Source: Tetrahymena elliotti 4EA
Taxonomy: Eukaryota; Ciliophora; Oligohymenophorea; Hymenostomatida; Tetrahymenidae
Length of the DNA: 64,000 bases
Direction: 5' to 3'
NCBI GenBank assembly: GCA_000231825.2
Contig: JH720293.1
Span: 558,001-622,000 of the forward strand
Of this stretch, positions 12,092 to 24,491 are shown piece after piece. The notes below the pieces were generated by a model. The model had not been told where the DNA came from. It worked only from the letters and a program-made list of their open reading frames with translations, and did not search any database. Position 1 is the stretch's first letter. The number at the start of each line of letters is the position of its first letter. A program made the position numbers and the translations under genes.

Positions 12092-13942
12092 ATGCTATAT
12101 TTTTCTTCACACTTACCTTCCACTTAAGCTAGTTATTAAGATACTTAGCTAGTAGTAATTAATCCTTATGCTCAGAATTTAAATGACTTTGATTGTGACT
12201 TAATGAATGCTATTCAAAAAATGAAAAAATAAAAAGATAGTTCTGATAGCTTAAAACAAAATTAAGTAGATTATATTTAGTAATTCTAAATTGTATTAGA
12301 AATAGAAAAAATTAAATACAGAATTGATTCATAAAAGCGTCTACTCAAACTTTTGGATATATTTAAGAAAAATAACTTTTCGTTTATTCTCAGAATTGCT
12401 TTAAATGGAGAATAAGTTGTTTAAGAAGAAGAAATAAATATTCTCAAATAAATATTACAATAATAAACTGGCTTTTCATAGGTTGAACTGTGGGTGAATT
12501 AGATAGACAATTAATATGACTGGAATTTAATAGATCTACTTTAGTTCAAATAAATTGGCACACTAATACTAAGGTTAGATAAATATTGTGAGCAATCTCT
12601 AAGATCTCTATAGAAATTTACTAATAAAATAAGAGTACTCCATAAAGCAAAGTTTGTTCTTAAAGAAGATATTCCTATGAAGCTTTTTGAAATGTTTGCA
12701 TGGCCAGCTAAAATATAGCTTGAAATTGAAGAGTCCTAGAGATAAGGTTCTACTTTAAGGCTTTAATTTTTATCTTTATTGAAGTATATTAATTAGCTAG
12801 AGATAAATTACATAGACAACACAAGCTATTCTACATAAAGCTTAGTTTTACCTATACTTACAAAATAGATATAATCTATTTCTAAAGTAGATAGAATCAG
12901 CTTTTCCTATCAAGAGTAATTCTCTTCTTCTTTGCATCCTGCTATCTTATAGAAAGAGCTTGATAGTAGAAATTATGTTGATTTTTCCATTTTTCTACCT
13001 TATGAGAGATATTTGACTTAATAAACTAAATTCTAAAAGTTTAATGCAGAAAAGGAATTCTACTATGCCTTATCCACAAGAAATTTACTTGATATATCTC
13101 TAACAATAACAGTCAATCAAATAATTTAGTTATTTGAGATTTTCAAGAAGCAATAAAGCTATGTAAAGCTAATGATAAAAGTAATTCCTAATCAATTTAA
13201 TTTATACCCTTAGACGTTTTCTAAAGAGAAAGATGATGAACTCAATATGATAAGTGCTCTAAATATTTAATAGGTAGAAGGAGTAAGCATAAATAATCTA
13301 ACACTGACCTGCAGTTAAAGTATTAGTTTTGACAATAGAAGAACTTTTTATAATAGGTTTGCAATAATATGTATATATATTTTAAGTGCTAAAATAACTA
13401 AATTAAACCTAAATATTTAGTCTATCTTGGAAGGAGATTTAGAAAAACTTACAAAGAAAATAAACATGAACAGTTAGATTAAACATCTTCAAATTGCATT
13501 TGAATAAAAAGTAGCTTTCAATACAAGTACAGTAATGTACCTTTCAAGTTCAAATATATAAACTATGAGCTGTTATATAAATAAAAATAGTTACTAATTC
13601 TTTTATCAGCTTTTCTTGAATTTAAGATCTCTTTAAGCATTACATCTAAAAATTGATTAAGTCCCATAAATAAATGACAAGTTTTTTAGTTTAAATATCC
13701 CCTATACTTATCTGCAGTTGAACTAATAGCTCAGCCCTAAACAGAAAATGGCAATATTTATGAACAAAAATATTTTCTTGTATTTCAATTCATCTGATGG
13801 GTAAAAAAGAACAATTTTCTCTTAGATTTACTATAATAATATTTCAATACTTCTTTCTTTGAATGCTATTAACAAGAAATGCTTGTTTTCAGCTGAAAAA
13901 TCTATTTTTAAAACTTCCTTGCTTGAATTGCTCGAGCTATGA
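12092..13942 (+). CDS. Uncharacterised protein, possible irregular leucine-rich repeats
   Basis: One uninterrupted frame of 616 aa ending at TGA, very rich in TAA/TAG glutamine codons. I do not recognise a family. The sequence is rich in Leu, Ile, Lys and Gln, with repeated short patterns such as ITKLNLNIQ, IKHLQIAF and LQALHLKI. These are reminiscent of degenerate leucine-rich repeats in many ciliate proteins. There is no signal peptide and no obvious membrane helix. The length of the open frame, well beyond chance for this base composition, is the main evidence that it is real. It lies 283 bp after the kinase gene; an unrelated partner or a divergent LRR protein are both possible. Confidence 0.7.
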
Positions 13943-14347
13943 TAAAATCCTCAAAATAATAAACTAAATCACTATATTGATTAAAAAATATTCAGTAATA
14001 GATTTACAATTAATTATATCTTCAATCTACCTATCGATAACTTTCAGTATATTTATATAATTTATTTATGTTGTTCATATCTATAAGATTTGATGTTTTA
14101 ACAATTAATATAAGCCTAATAAATTATGTGTTATTAAATTAAGTAAATTTTGCTAACAATTTAAATATTGCACCACCAATATAAATTTTTTGTATCTTTT
14201 GAATATAAATCTAATACTTTTTTTAATTTTTTAGGTCATTCGGCAATTTATAAATTATAAAAACCTAATTATCAAAAAATTTGATTCGCGTATCTACCTC
14301 TTTAATTTCAAAAATCTAAACAAAAAAAATAATAAAAAAAGCAAAAA
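13943..14347. other. Intergenic region before eIF2A
   Basis: About 400 bp of AT-rich sequence. The last 60 bases, an A-rich leader just before ATG 14348, look like a ciliate 5' untranslated region. Nothing else is visible. Confidence 0.5.
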
Positions 14348-16636
14348 ATGTCAGGCTGGGACGACATATAGGAACTTCCGTAACAACCAAACTAGAAAAA
14401 CAACCAAAACAAAAACAACAACAATTAGAATAAGCAAAACAACAACAATAACAATAACCGTAATCATAACAATAACAGCAATAATAGAAACAACAATAGT
14501 AATAACCAAAACTATTAATCCAATTAAGGGAGCAACCAAGGATTCAAATAGGACAAAAAGCCTGTTTACATTGAAAGTAAGTTAAAGATTTATATATTTT
14601 TATGAACATATATAAAATAAATTTTTGTTAAAATTAGAGTTTGAAGATCAACCAAGAAGATTTTAGTTTTTTAATAGTAACAAAAATAAAACTGATGAAA
14701 AAAAGGATAATGTTCCTTAAGATTAAGTTGAAGAGAAAAAGGTAAACACAGAAATTGCCTAAGTTTAAGCCACTACTTAAAATTAAGTTTCTTAGCTACC
14801 TTAAACTTCTATCTAATAGCATATATAATCTTAATAGCAACAATAGGCTACTAAAATTTAAGAAATTCCAAATGCAAATTACAATGCTCCTCATAAAATC
14901 CTAATTAGATCAAAAGAAGGAATTTTCGAAACAAGCTGTTATTCATAATCTATGAATAATGAGAAAAAGGTTTTAACAGGACCAGCAGAATTTATGTGTC
15001 TTTCTAAGGATGAAAAATATATTTTGGTAACTTTAGATACTGTAGTTAAAGTTATTAAAGTTAGTGATAATTCAGTAGTTAGCTCTAAAGAATTCGTTTC
15101 TATCAAGCACACACATCTTTCTTCAGATAACAAATATATTTAGGTTTTAGATAGAATTGATAACAATAAGTACTCTTCATTTGTCTTCTCTTTCCCAGAT
15201 TTTAAACTTGTAAATTTCTTTTCTAAATTCTTGCTAAATTTATTTTTCAGTTTTTGAAATTTTTGATGTTTTTGATGATGCTCTTTCAGTTCAGCTAGAC
15301 AAAAAGTCTTAATTTACTTTTTAAAAATAGCTGAAAGAATTCAATGAGAAGAGATACATTAAAGAAAATGCTCCTTATGTTAAATTTAATAAACAAGAAA
15401 CTAAGGCGTTTTATTACAATTACTCAACTGGATTTGTTGAAGTATATGAAACAACTGATTTTACTAAAATAGTTTAGTAAGCAGAAATGTAAAACTTAGA
15501 TTTCTTCTAAGTATCACCTTCACACGACTTTATTGTTGGCTGTTTTCTTGAAGTAAACATAAAATTAAATTGATGAATAGATAAAATATCCAGTATATTA
15601 TTAATAGCATATGTTAGGTTACGAAAAGACTCAAGCTAAATTGTAATTCTATAACTTAGAAACAAACAAGAGAGAAAAGGTGAAAAATGTTGAAAAAGCT
15701 TAGGAAATCAACATAAAGTGGTCACCTGATGGTAATAACCTTATTTTAACTACTCAAACTATTCATGATGCCACAGGAAATACTTACTATGGTTAAACTG
15801 CTTTGTGGCTTTATCAATTCGGTAAAAAGCATCTTCACTAAATTCCAACTATTGAAGTAATTTATTTATTTAAATTAATTATATTTAATAAATTATCTAA
15901 ATATATTACTATTAAAAAATTAGGGTCCTGTCCATGATGTTGACTGGCATCCTAATGGAGAGTAGTTTATCGCTATTGTTGGTTACATGCCTGCAAAACC
16001 TATTCTTTACAGTATTCGTTGCGAACCCTTATTTTCATTTGGCACTATGCACAGAAATACAATTCGTTTCTAACCTTAAGGAAGATTTGTTCTTTTTGGT
16101 GGCTTTGGTAATATTTCTGGTGATGTTGATGTTTGGGAATTAAATACTTTAGAAAAGGTTGCTAAGTTCAATTCAAATACTTCTGCCTCTATTGAATGGT
16201 CTTTAGATGGAAAACATGTAATAATATAACTTTTATAATATGTAGTTTATTAAATTTCTTATTATAAATCATTTAGATTTTGACTGGTGTACTTACTCCA
16301 AGATTGAGAGTAGATAACAACTTTAAATTATTCAAGTGGAATGGTGAACTAGTTAACACCTGTAATTTCTCTCATACCGAATTGTATGAAGTTGTTTGGA
16401 AAAAGAATCAAAAATATACTGATTTAACTCCTATTCCTGAAAATGAGATTACGACTGAATTGAATAAACAAAGATAAATAACTAAGTCTCAAGCTAGTAA
16501 GAGACCTTTATTTGGTGGTGGATCTTTTGCAGAAAGTTTAAGAAATGAAAGAGGAGAAGAAGGACCTAAGAAAATTACTGGAAACGAAGAATGGGTCATT
16601 AAAGCCAAAAATGAAGCCAAATAAAAAAACAAATGA
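14348..16636 (+). CDS. EIF2A: Eukaryotic translation initiation factor 2A (eIF2A)
   Basis: Six exons give 662 aa: 14348-14576, 14638-15209, 15295-15552, 15581-15856, 15924-16217 and 16277-16636 (TGA). The N-terminal 75 residues are a low-complexity Asn/Gln tract, whose antisense yields a spurious hydrophobic frame. The centre is the beta-propeller typical of eIF2A. It includes GPVHDVDWHPNG, GYMPAKPILYSI, FGGFGNISGDVDVWE and LTGVLTPRLRVDN, all strong family landmarks, followed by a Lys-rich tail. eIF2A binds the 40S subunit and can deliver initiator tRNA independently of eIF2. The 28-nt intron at 15553-15580 is forced by an in-frame TGA. The 85-nt intron at 15210-15294 is the best frame-restoring solution, since the nearer AG at 15250 gives the wrong phase. 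Confidence 0.92.
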
Positions 16637-17314
16637 TTAAATAAATTTCAGAAGATTTTTATTAATATTTATAATTTATGTTTTATTGTTATAATTTTAT
16701 ACAAATATTTTCATCAATATTTTCTTTCTTTTTTTTAATTTCTAGAACATTAATTAATATTTTTGGTAAGAATTATCAGTTTAAGTTGATTTCAATAATA
16801 CTTTTTTGTTTTAGTTGATTTTACAGAAACTAACTATAGGTACTGTAAGGGAGTTTTAATATTTAAAAAAAACTTACAAGATCAATTAAAAGCATCAAAT
16901 TTTATTTAGATAACTCAAAAATAATATAATCACAAAAGTATTAAAATGATTATCGAAAGATTAGGTGAAAATATTTTAAAATGAAGTATTTTGAGAAATA
17001 ATATAGAAATTTAAAATTTTGATATAAAGTTAAAATGTATCAAAATTTGTAAGATATAATTTAACTCTTGAAGGATCTAAAAGATTCTTTGGTAGCTCTT
17101 TAAAAACAATAAAATAGTAGTAGAAATCTAAGGATAAAATTCAATGAATTTGTTTTTTTTGTTTAATAGTTAGATGTCTTTTAATTTTTCTAATATTTTT
17201 GAATTAATTTTTTTAATATCATTAAGTAGGACTATAATAATTTATTAATAAGCAAAGATAGTTATTTAAAATTAGCTCAGTTGTTCAAATTAAAAGTATA
17301 GATTAGTAGATTAA
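16637..17314. other. Intergenic region
   Basis: About 680 bp, AT-rich, with no recognisable feature. It should contain the 3' end of eIF2A and the promoter of the GMPPA-like gene. Confidence 0.5.
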
Positions 17315-19153
17315 ATGGGTTTAAAAGGAGTAATTCTCATTGGAGGGCCTTACAAAAGTAACTAATTAGCACCCTTCACTAGCAGCTAGCCAGCTCCATT
17401 ATTTCCCAGTAATTAAACAAATAAATTAATAAATGTATGATTATAAAATCAATAGTCAAATTTACTAAAATTGCAATTGTTTTAAAATCTAATTCATTTT
17501 TCATAAATTACTCTTAAAAAATAAGTTGCGGGAGTTGAATTAATATATCATCATATATTTGCTTTGTCTTAGTTGAAAAATATTACACATATTTATCTGA
17601 TAGGGCTGTATGCATAAAATTAAATTTAGTAATTTATCTAAAAATGTAGAGCAGAATATAGAAATATAATATTTGAGTAAATAAAAATGAATTGATTATT
17701 GATTAAAATTGATATAAACTCTAAATAAAAAGATATCTATTTGAGGAAGAAGAAAAAGGAACTGCAGGCAGTCTTTATCAATTTAAAAATAATTTATTTG
17801 GAAAAGAAACGTAAATAATTTTATCTTATACTGAATATTTAATTTCCTTAAGATAAATAGTCTATTTAGCAGATTATATTAATACATACCATGCAAATAA
17901 TTTTATTAAATTTTTTAAATTTATTTTTTTGAGAAGTCTAAATCCTATTTAATTAATTGCTTATATTTATTTTCTTAAATTTATCAAATAGCGAATCTGT
18001 TATCCTCATCAATGGAGATATTGCTCATAACATGAATCTTTAAGATTTTGTTGATTATCATAAAAAGCTTAAAAACTCTGCTTGCACTATAGCAGCAAAG
18101 CAAAAAGAAGAAGTAGAAGATATTTAAAAATATGGATGTATCATAAAAAATGCATAAACTAATTGTAATTTTGATTGAGGAGATCTTTATTTTAATCTAA
18201 TAATTTTATTTTTTGTTAGAACTAGTGCATTATGTTGAAAAGCCATCTAATTATGTTTCTGAATTTCTTATAAACACAGGAATATATATACTTACACCTC
18301 TTTTTAGTTAAATTTTGGATAATTCTAAGTTGGTGAGAAATAACTCTCTCTTATAATTATATCCAGAACACCTATTATAAAAATTGTAAATTACAAATTT
18401 ATTTAAATTCATTCATATTATCTTTATCAATTTGTATAATTAATTAGACACTCACCTTTATAAAATAATAAATGGCTAAGCTTAGAAAATGATGTTATTT
18501 CAAATAGCATATAAACTGGATAAATATATGTTTATGAAATTCCATAACACAAGAATTTCTTTTGGACATAAGTTAAATCTCCTATGTAATTTATTTTTTT
18601 ATACTTTTGTGCTTGGTGTATATTTCTTATTTATTTAATTTTTGTATTATTTTTAGTGATGTACTAAAAGCTTAGAAGCTTTTGCTAAATACTTTGAGTA
18701 TAAATTGTTAGATTTGGAACAAGAGTTATCATTAAAACTGGGAACATAGATAAGAAAGTGTATTAATTGATACATTGTCTAATATTGATTAATCTGCAGA
18801 TATAGGCCCTAATGTGGTTATATGTACTGGCGTTGTTATTGGTAAAGGTGTTAGAATAAAAAACTCTATCATCTTAGAGGGATCAATTATAAAAGTAAAT
18901 AGTTTCTAAATCTATTTATGTATTTCATAATTATTATTTAAAAACTTAGGATCATAGTTTTATAAGTAATAGTATTATTGGATGGCATAGTGAATTAGGT
19001 TATTGGAGTAGAGTTGAAGGGACTTAAGATGAAAAAGTAACTATATTAGGATGTGGTGTAAAAGTAGGAAACGAAGTTTCTATCAGAAACTGCGTAGTAT
19101 TAAAATAGCAATATTTATCTAGAAATTATAATGATCAATATATTATTTGCTGA
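17315..19153 (+). CDS. GMPPA: GDP-mannose pyrophosphorylase-like protein, GMPPA type
   Basis: Eight exons give 413 aa: 17315-17408, 17526-17676, 17733-17810, 17992-18164, 18220-18385, 18448-18585, 18657-18894 and 18950-19153 (TGA). The nucleotidyltransferase fold starts GLKGVILIGGP and continues LFPIAGVELIYHHI, with YGCIIKNAQTNQLVHYVEKP further on. The C-terminal left-handed beta-helix has hexapeptide-like repeats (GPNVVICTGVVIGKGV, SIIGWHSELGYWSRVEGT, TILGCGVKVG). These match animal GMPPA better than the catalytic GMPPB. The pyrophosphorylase loop that should read GGPxKGTRFRPLS is degraded to GGPYKSNQLAPFT, losing key basic residues. That fits the regulatory, non-catalytic role of GMPPA in controlling GDP-mannose supply for glycosylation and GPI anchors. 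Length agrees with the family (about 420). Confidence 0.85.
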
Positions 19154-19899
19154 ACAATCAAAACTCAATAAAAAAAATTTCTTAAAATAGATTCACTTGA
19201 CAGTTTCCTTTATAAAATCCTGATAAAAATAACTTTTTTGTAAATAATTAAAAAAAATATTTAAACTATATTAAAGTCTAATAATAATAAAACAATAATT
19301 ATTTAGTATTTTTTGTTAAAATTAACTATTGTCTTAACATTTTGTTAACTAAATTTCAATATTAAACGAATTAAAAACAATTATTTATCTGAATGCTTTA
19401 TGTTATTAATTGTTTTGGTAATAAAAAGAACAATTTAAATTGACTCATTATTTTATTACCAAAACATATCAAATAATTTTAAGCACCATACTTTGATCGC
19501 CAATAAAAAATGTTATTCATAAATAACATGTTGAACATGCAATTATAAAAAATTAAATTCTATTAATACAAGAAACACTTTTAAACTTTTATTTAGTAAA
19601 TTTTTAGTTTATTAAGTATTGTCAGAATTTCAATTTGATATTTATTAAAAAAAAATTACTTGAAGATGATAAGCTTGGCTAATAATTAGAGTTTAATGAT
19701 TAGCAAAGAAAGATTGATAATATTTTTATTATATTCAAGATAAGATTTAGCGGCAAATAATTGAAAAAATTTGAATTTTTAATAGCTAATTAGAATTGAT
19801 ATTTAAAAAAATAATCAAAAAAAGATACTCACAAAATATTAATAATTAATTATTAAATTTTGTGGTATATAAATTAATAACTTGCTTAATTAGATAAAA
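19154..19899. other. Intergenic region with inverted repeats
   Basis: About 750 bp between two plus-strand genes. It contains a 15-bp perfect inverted repeat (listed separately) and a smaller hairpin at 19511-19528 (TGTTATT / AATAACA, four-base loop). No gene is seen. Confidence 0.55.
19412..19465. repeat. Perfect 15-bp inverted repeat
   Basis: The arm GTTTTGGTAATAAAA at 19412-19426 is followed by its exact reverse complement at 19451-19465, separated by a 24-base spacer. The arms contain GG/CC pairs that are rare in the surrounding AT-rich DNA. It could be a transcript hairpin at the 3' end of the GMPPA gene or a small element remnant. Function is unknown. Confidence 0.7.
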
Positions 19900-22800
19900 A
19901 TGAGCATTAAATCTATATCTATTGAAAAATTTAAGAGTTATTCTAATTGTAAAATAGAAGGACTTTCTGATCAAATAAATATTCTCTTTGGTAAGAATGG
20001 TTCTGGAAAATCTAATTTATTGGCTGGTAAAATTCAATTAAAACTTTCAATTTCATTTATCAATTTTATTTTTTGCTAAAATTAGCCTTATCTTTTATAA
20101 GTTCTGATTAGTATGATAGAGCAGATAGAGCCTAATTAATGAAAGTAATCTATCATTTCATTAAAGAAAATTATTTTAAGGAATTATTTAAATTTATTAT
20201 CTTTAGAATTACAAAGAAGGAGATCCAAAGGTTGAAATTGAGTTAGACAATTTAGTAAAAATAGATAAAAAGGATATGGACAATGAGCCAAAAGCATAAA
20301 AAGTTATCCCTGTAAAATTTTCATTAATTTTTTCATGAAAGAATTGATTTTTATGATATTTAAACTGATATATTTGTAAATATTTTTTAAATAATAAAAT
20401 TTAGACTAGCAATGATAGTGTTTTGTTAAGTAGAACTTTAGAGTAAAGAGAGAATGTTTATAGAGTTGATGATAGAGTTGTTAATTTGAATTAGTTTAAT
20501 AATATTTTTGAATGCTTTGGTCTTTCAAGAAAGAATCCTTTTACAATTGTTGCTTAAAATAGAGTTTAAGAAATTTCAAATATGAGTGATTCAGAAATTT
20601 ACAAGCTTTTATAACAAGTAGCTGGTATAGAAGCTTTCATGAATAAATAGTAAAAGGCAGAAGAACTCTTTGAAAAAGCATGTAAAGCAATTTTAAGCAA
20701 GCATGAATAAAGTTTAGATATTTAATTAAAAAGAAAGAGAAAAGGAGGGTATTGATTAGTCTTTATAAGAAATTGAAGACAAAATAAGCTAATTAAGTGG
20801 TGAAAAAGAATAATATGCATAGAATTAAGAATAAGAAATTCTAATATAAAGGTATAGTATTTTATTTATTGAGTAAATATCTTGAAAAATTTATTTTATT
20901 TGAAAAGTTTGTAATCTTTGTATTATGATAAGTTGAAAGAAGATCTTTAAAAAAAGAAGTTAGAGTGTAACAAAGAAATTAACAATCAAAAATTATAAGA
21001 TGAAAAATAAAAGCTTTAAGATTTGGAGAATCAAAAAATATCTAAAAACGAAGAATTATTGAGATTTAAAGAAAAATTATAAAGATTAACTGTAATTGAG
21101 GAGTAAGTAAAATCTGATTAAATGAATCTTTAGAATAAAGTTAATACTCTTGAACAGAGTATCTAAAAACTTAAGTCAATTAAAACTAACAAAGATGAAA
21201 AGGAAATTGAATAAAGACTAAAAGAAGTAAATATTGAATGTGCAAAGTTGTAAAAAGAGTTAGACTAAGCAGCTGATAAAATATCTAAAGAAAAAGAAGG
21301 GTAATATTTTTACTTTATAAAAAATAAATTATTAAAATTATTTATTTAATAAAGTATTGACTAAAAGCAATAAGAGTATGAGTAGTTTGTTTTAAGAGAA
21401 AAATTTAAAACTTAGTAAGAGAAGCAAAGCTATTTTAATCAAAGAATGGAAGATATCAAATAAAATATTAATGAAAAAAAACAAAATCAATAAAATCTTA
21501 AAGAGAAAGTAAAAAAATCTGAACAAAGATTGAACTTGGTCAATGAAGAAATAGAAAAATTGCAAAATCAAATCAATAATTTTTAAACTGAGACAAACAA
21601 AGCTCAAAAATCAATAAATGGTATTTATAAGATTAATAATGTTTAAATAATATTTAATTTTCAATAAAATTAGATAAAAAGAATCTAATATAAAAGTTGA
21701 GACAAGAACAATTGGAAAAAAGAAAGACAATTAATGATAAAAAAATAGAATAGGATGACTTAAATAACCAAATAAAAAAGAAAATAGATGATATTTAAAA
21801 GCAGCCTAAATCAGGTTTGATTTAGGTCATAGAGTAAATTGAGGAATCAGTTTAAAAGGAAGGTATTTAAGGATATAAAGGGTTGCTTATTGATCATCTT
21901 TAATTTAATCCTGCTCTTACTTATGCCTATGATATAGCTCAAAAAGGTATTTTTATAATGTTCTTAAGTAGGATTTATTTTTATAATATTTAATTTTATT
22001 GATAGGAAAACTTTTTTCACTGATTGTTGATAATTAAAATACTGCTTAATTAATTATTGATGTTGTTAAGAAATTAAAGATTAAAACTTCTAATTTGAAT
22101 ATTATTCCCTTAGATTGGGTTGAAGATGATATAGACGATGAAAAAGAAAATTAAATAGCTGGTTTTGGATTTTAAAAATTATTTGATACAAAATATATCA
22201 AAGCTAAAGGTGATCATGCAGATGATATCAAGAGATTAGCTAAAAATATATTTGAGAAGTATGGAGTTATTAAAGAATATGAGCATGCACTTGAAGTTGC
22301 ATCTCAATTTAAAGTTAATTGTATAACTGAGAAGAGATAAATAGTTTACAGTGGAGGTTTTATATCTCATGTCGGTTTCTGTGCTATGGCTAAAGTAGAT
22401 AAAATAACACTTTATAATGAATATAAAAGTCTGAAAATTAAAAAATAAAGTATTTCTAAAGAAATAGAGCAACTAGAGACTTCTTTGGAAGATATTTAAT
22501 AACAATAAAATGAAATAAACTCAAATGTAAGCAAAGAATAAGCTAGCTTAGCTAAATAAAGTAATACTATTTTTATGAATCGTTAATTGATTAAATCATC
22601 AGAAGTAGAGAAAAAAGTGTTAACAGATGAATTAAATGAAACAAATTAACTTTTGCAATAATTCTCTCAATAACTTAATGATTTAGAATAAGAAAAAGTG
22701 AATGTAGAAAACTAAAGCAAATCATCTAAATTTGAGCCTTTAAATCAAGATGATAAGTAAAAAATGTATAAGCTTTAAGAAGAAATTAAATCTCAAACTG

Positions 22801-24105
22801 CTTAACTATAAAAATCCCTCAAGGAAAAGTAAAATGTTGAAAAAGAATTCAATAAATCTAGAAATGAAGAATAATAACTTACTAATCATTTATCCCAGTT
22901 ATCTGAAAGTGGAAATGCAAAAGATGGAGAAGTCCTATTTCAAAGTATTGATGAAAGAATAAATTCTGCATAATAAGACTTGAAACATTAAGAAAATATT
23001 CTAAAAGCTTAAAAAGCAATAGTAGAAAAAGCAACTTAGAGTAAGAAAGCACTTGAAGATCAAATAAAAAAGCTTGAGGCAGAAAGCCAAGATAAAATGA
23101 CAGAACAAATTTAAATGCAATAAGAATTATGTAATAATTTAGAGTAGTAAACAAGTGCTTTGTTACTACGTAAATAATAATATATTTCAAAAGAATAAGA
23201 AATTGATTAAAAGAAGGAATAACTGATGATAAGCCCAGATTTAATTCAAAAGAATTCTCATCTTTCAAAGGAAAGCTTAAAAGATAAGTTGAATAGAATT
23301 AGTCAGTAATCAACTATCAAAAAATATACAGCAAAGGATAAAATTCTATTTGAAAAACTAAAAGATTTGGATGAAAAATATGAGGAATATAAATCGAAAT
23401 ATTCTGAATTAACAAAGAATGAAGAATAAGCCAAAAATCTCATAGATTAATTTAAGTCAAAATGTGAATAAACTATAAAAATGGCCTTCTCTAAATTTGA
23501 GCATTACATGAAAAATTACTTTAAACAAATTTCTTCTGCTGGAACTATTGATATCAAATTGATGCATAACCGCGAAATAAGCATATCAGTTGCCTTTAAA
23601 TAAACTACTAATGGTAATTTTAATAAAACAGAAAATTTACTGACAAATATTTTAATAAAATTAGAAACAAAAAAGACAAATAGAAAAGAGCTCAGTGGAG
23701 GTGAAAAGAGCTGTCTTGCTATCCTAATCTTAATGGCTCTCTAGAGATGCGACCCAGCTCCATATTATATATTTGACGAATTTGATGCAGCTTTGGACGC
23801 TGGTTATATTAGACCCATTGCAAAAATGTAAATTAATTTTTTTGTAAGTTAAAAAAAGTGTAATAAAAAATAAAAAAGTATCTCCGAAAATAGCCAGAAG
23901 TCATAATTTTTAATTGTCTCTCATAAGTTTGAATTTTTACAATCTTTACAGCAGGAAAATTGTAAATGCTTCCAGGTTATATTATATTAGATTTCTATTT
24001 CTTTAATTAATTTTTTAATTTTTAAAGATTTCGCTAAAAGATAAAGTAAGTGAGATTGAAGAGAAGACTCTCTAATCAGCAATAAATTTTGTCAAAAACG
24101 GTTGA
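19900..24105 (+). CDS. SMC3: Cohesin subunit Smc3 (SMC ATPase)
   Basis: Eleven exons give about 1204 aa: 19900-20026, 20086-20144, 20207-20311, 20405-20681, 20734-20851, 20908-21300, 21355-21620, 21674-21946, 22006-23827, 23879-23975 and 24028-24105 (TGA). The Walker A motif GKNGSGKSN is near residue 37. The N-terminal head ends NPFTIVAQNRVQEISNMSD and QVAGIEAF, the SMC3-like pattern. Coiled coil follows, then a hinge at about 493-670 (GYKGLLIDH, LFSLIVDNQNTAQ), then the return coiled coil. The head closes with signature LSGGEKS near 1101 and Walker B YYIFDEFDAALDA near 1126. RCDPAPYYIFDE is the closest match to Smc3 among SMC classes. It forms the cohesin ring with Smc1 and a kleisin. The intron at 20682-20733 has an alternative donor (gtttag at about 20712) that also preserves frame. 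Confidence 0.87.
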
Positions 24106-24491
24106 TTTCATCGTTTTCAAAATTTTTTTCCTTAATTTCTTTGTATAATTCAAATATAAAAATATTTTTGTAATTTTAACAATATTTATGTGTAATATAT
24201 TCGATGTTAATCATCAAAATTTTCTCTTTTCTTCCAATTATTTTTTATTTACAAATTTGTGGTTTATTCTTTCCTTTTTAATTAATTATTTATTATAAGA
24301 GAGGCTTATTTTATTTAGGTCTTAAGTCTGATTGCATTATTTTATTTGAATTAAGAATACATTACTCCCAGATGTAGAAAAGGTGAATAGATTTTTAAAT
24401 AATTGGTACTAGATAACTTTTAATCAATATTTTTTCAATGAAAATTGATAATTACACATAATCACTTTTTATTTAAAAAATTAATTAAAAA
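24106..24491. other. Intergenic region
   Basis: About 390 bp of AT-rich sequence between SMC3 and the next plus-strand gene. No feature is recognised. Confidence 0.5.

Noticed and set aside
14351..14539. Highly hydrophobic 62-aa minus-strand frame
   Set aside because: It is the antisense of the Asn/Gln-rich N-terminus of eIF2A; poly-AAC read backwards gives Val/Ile/Leu runs.
22882..23268. 128-aa minus-strand frame
   Set aside because: Antisense of the Smc3 coiled coil; the plus strand is clearly coding there.
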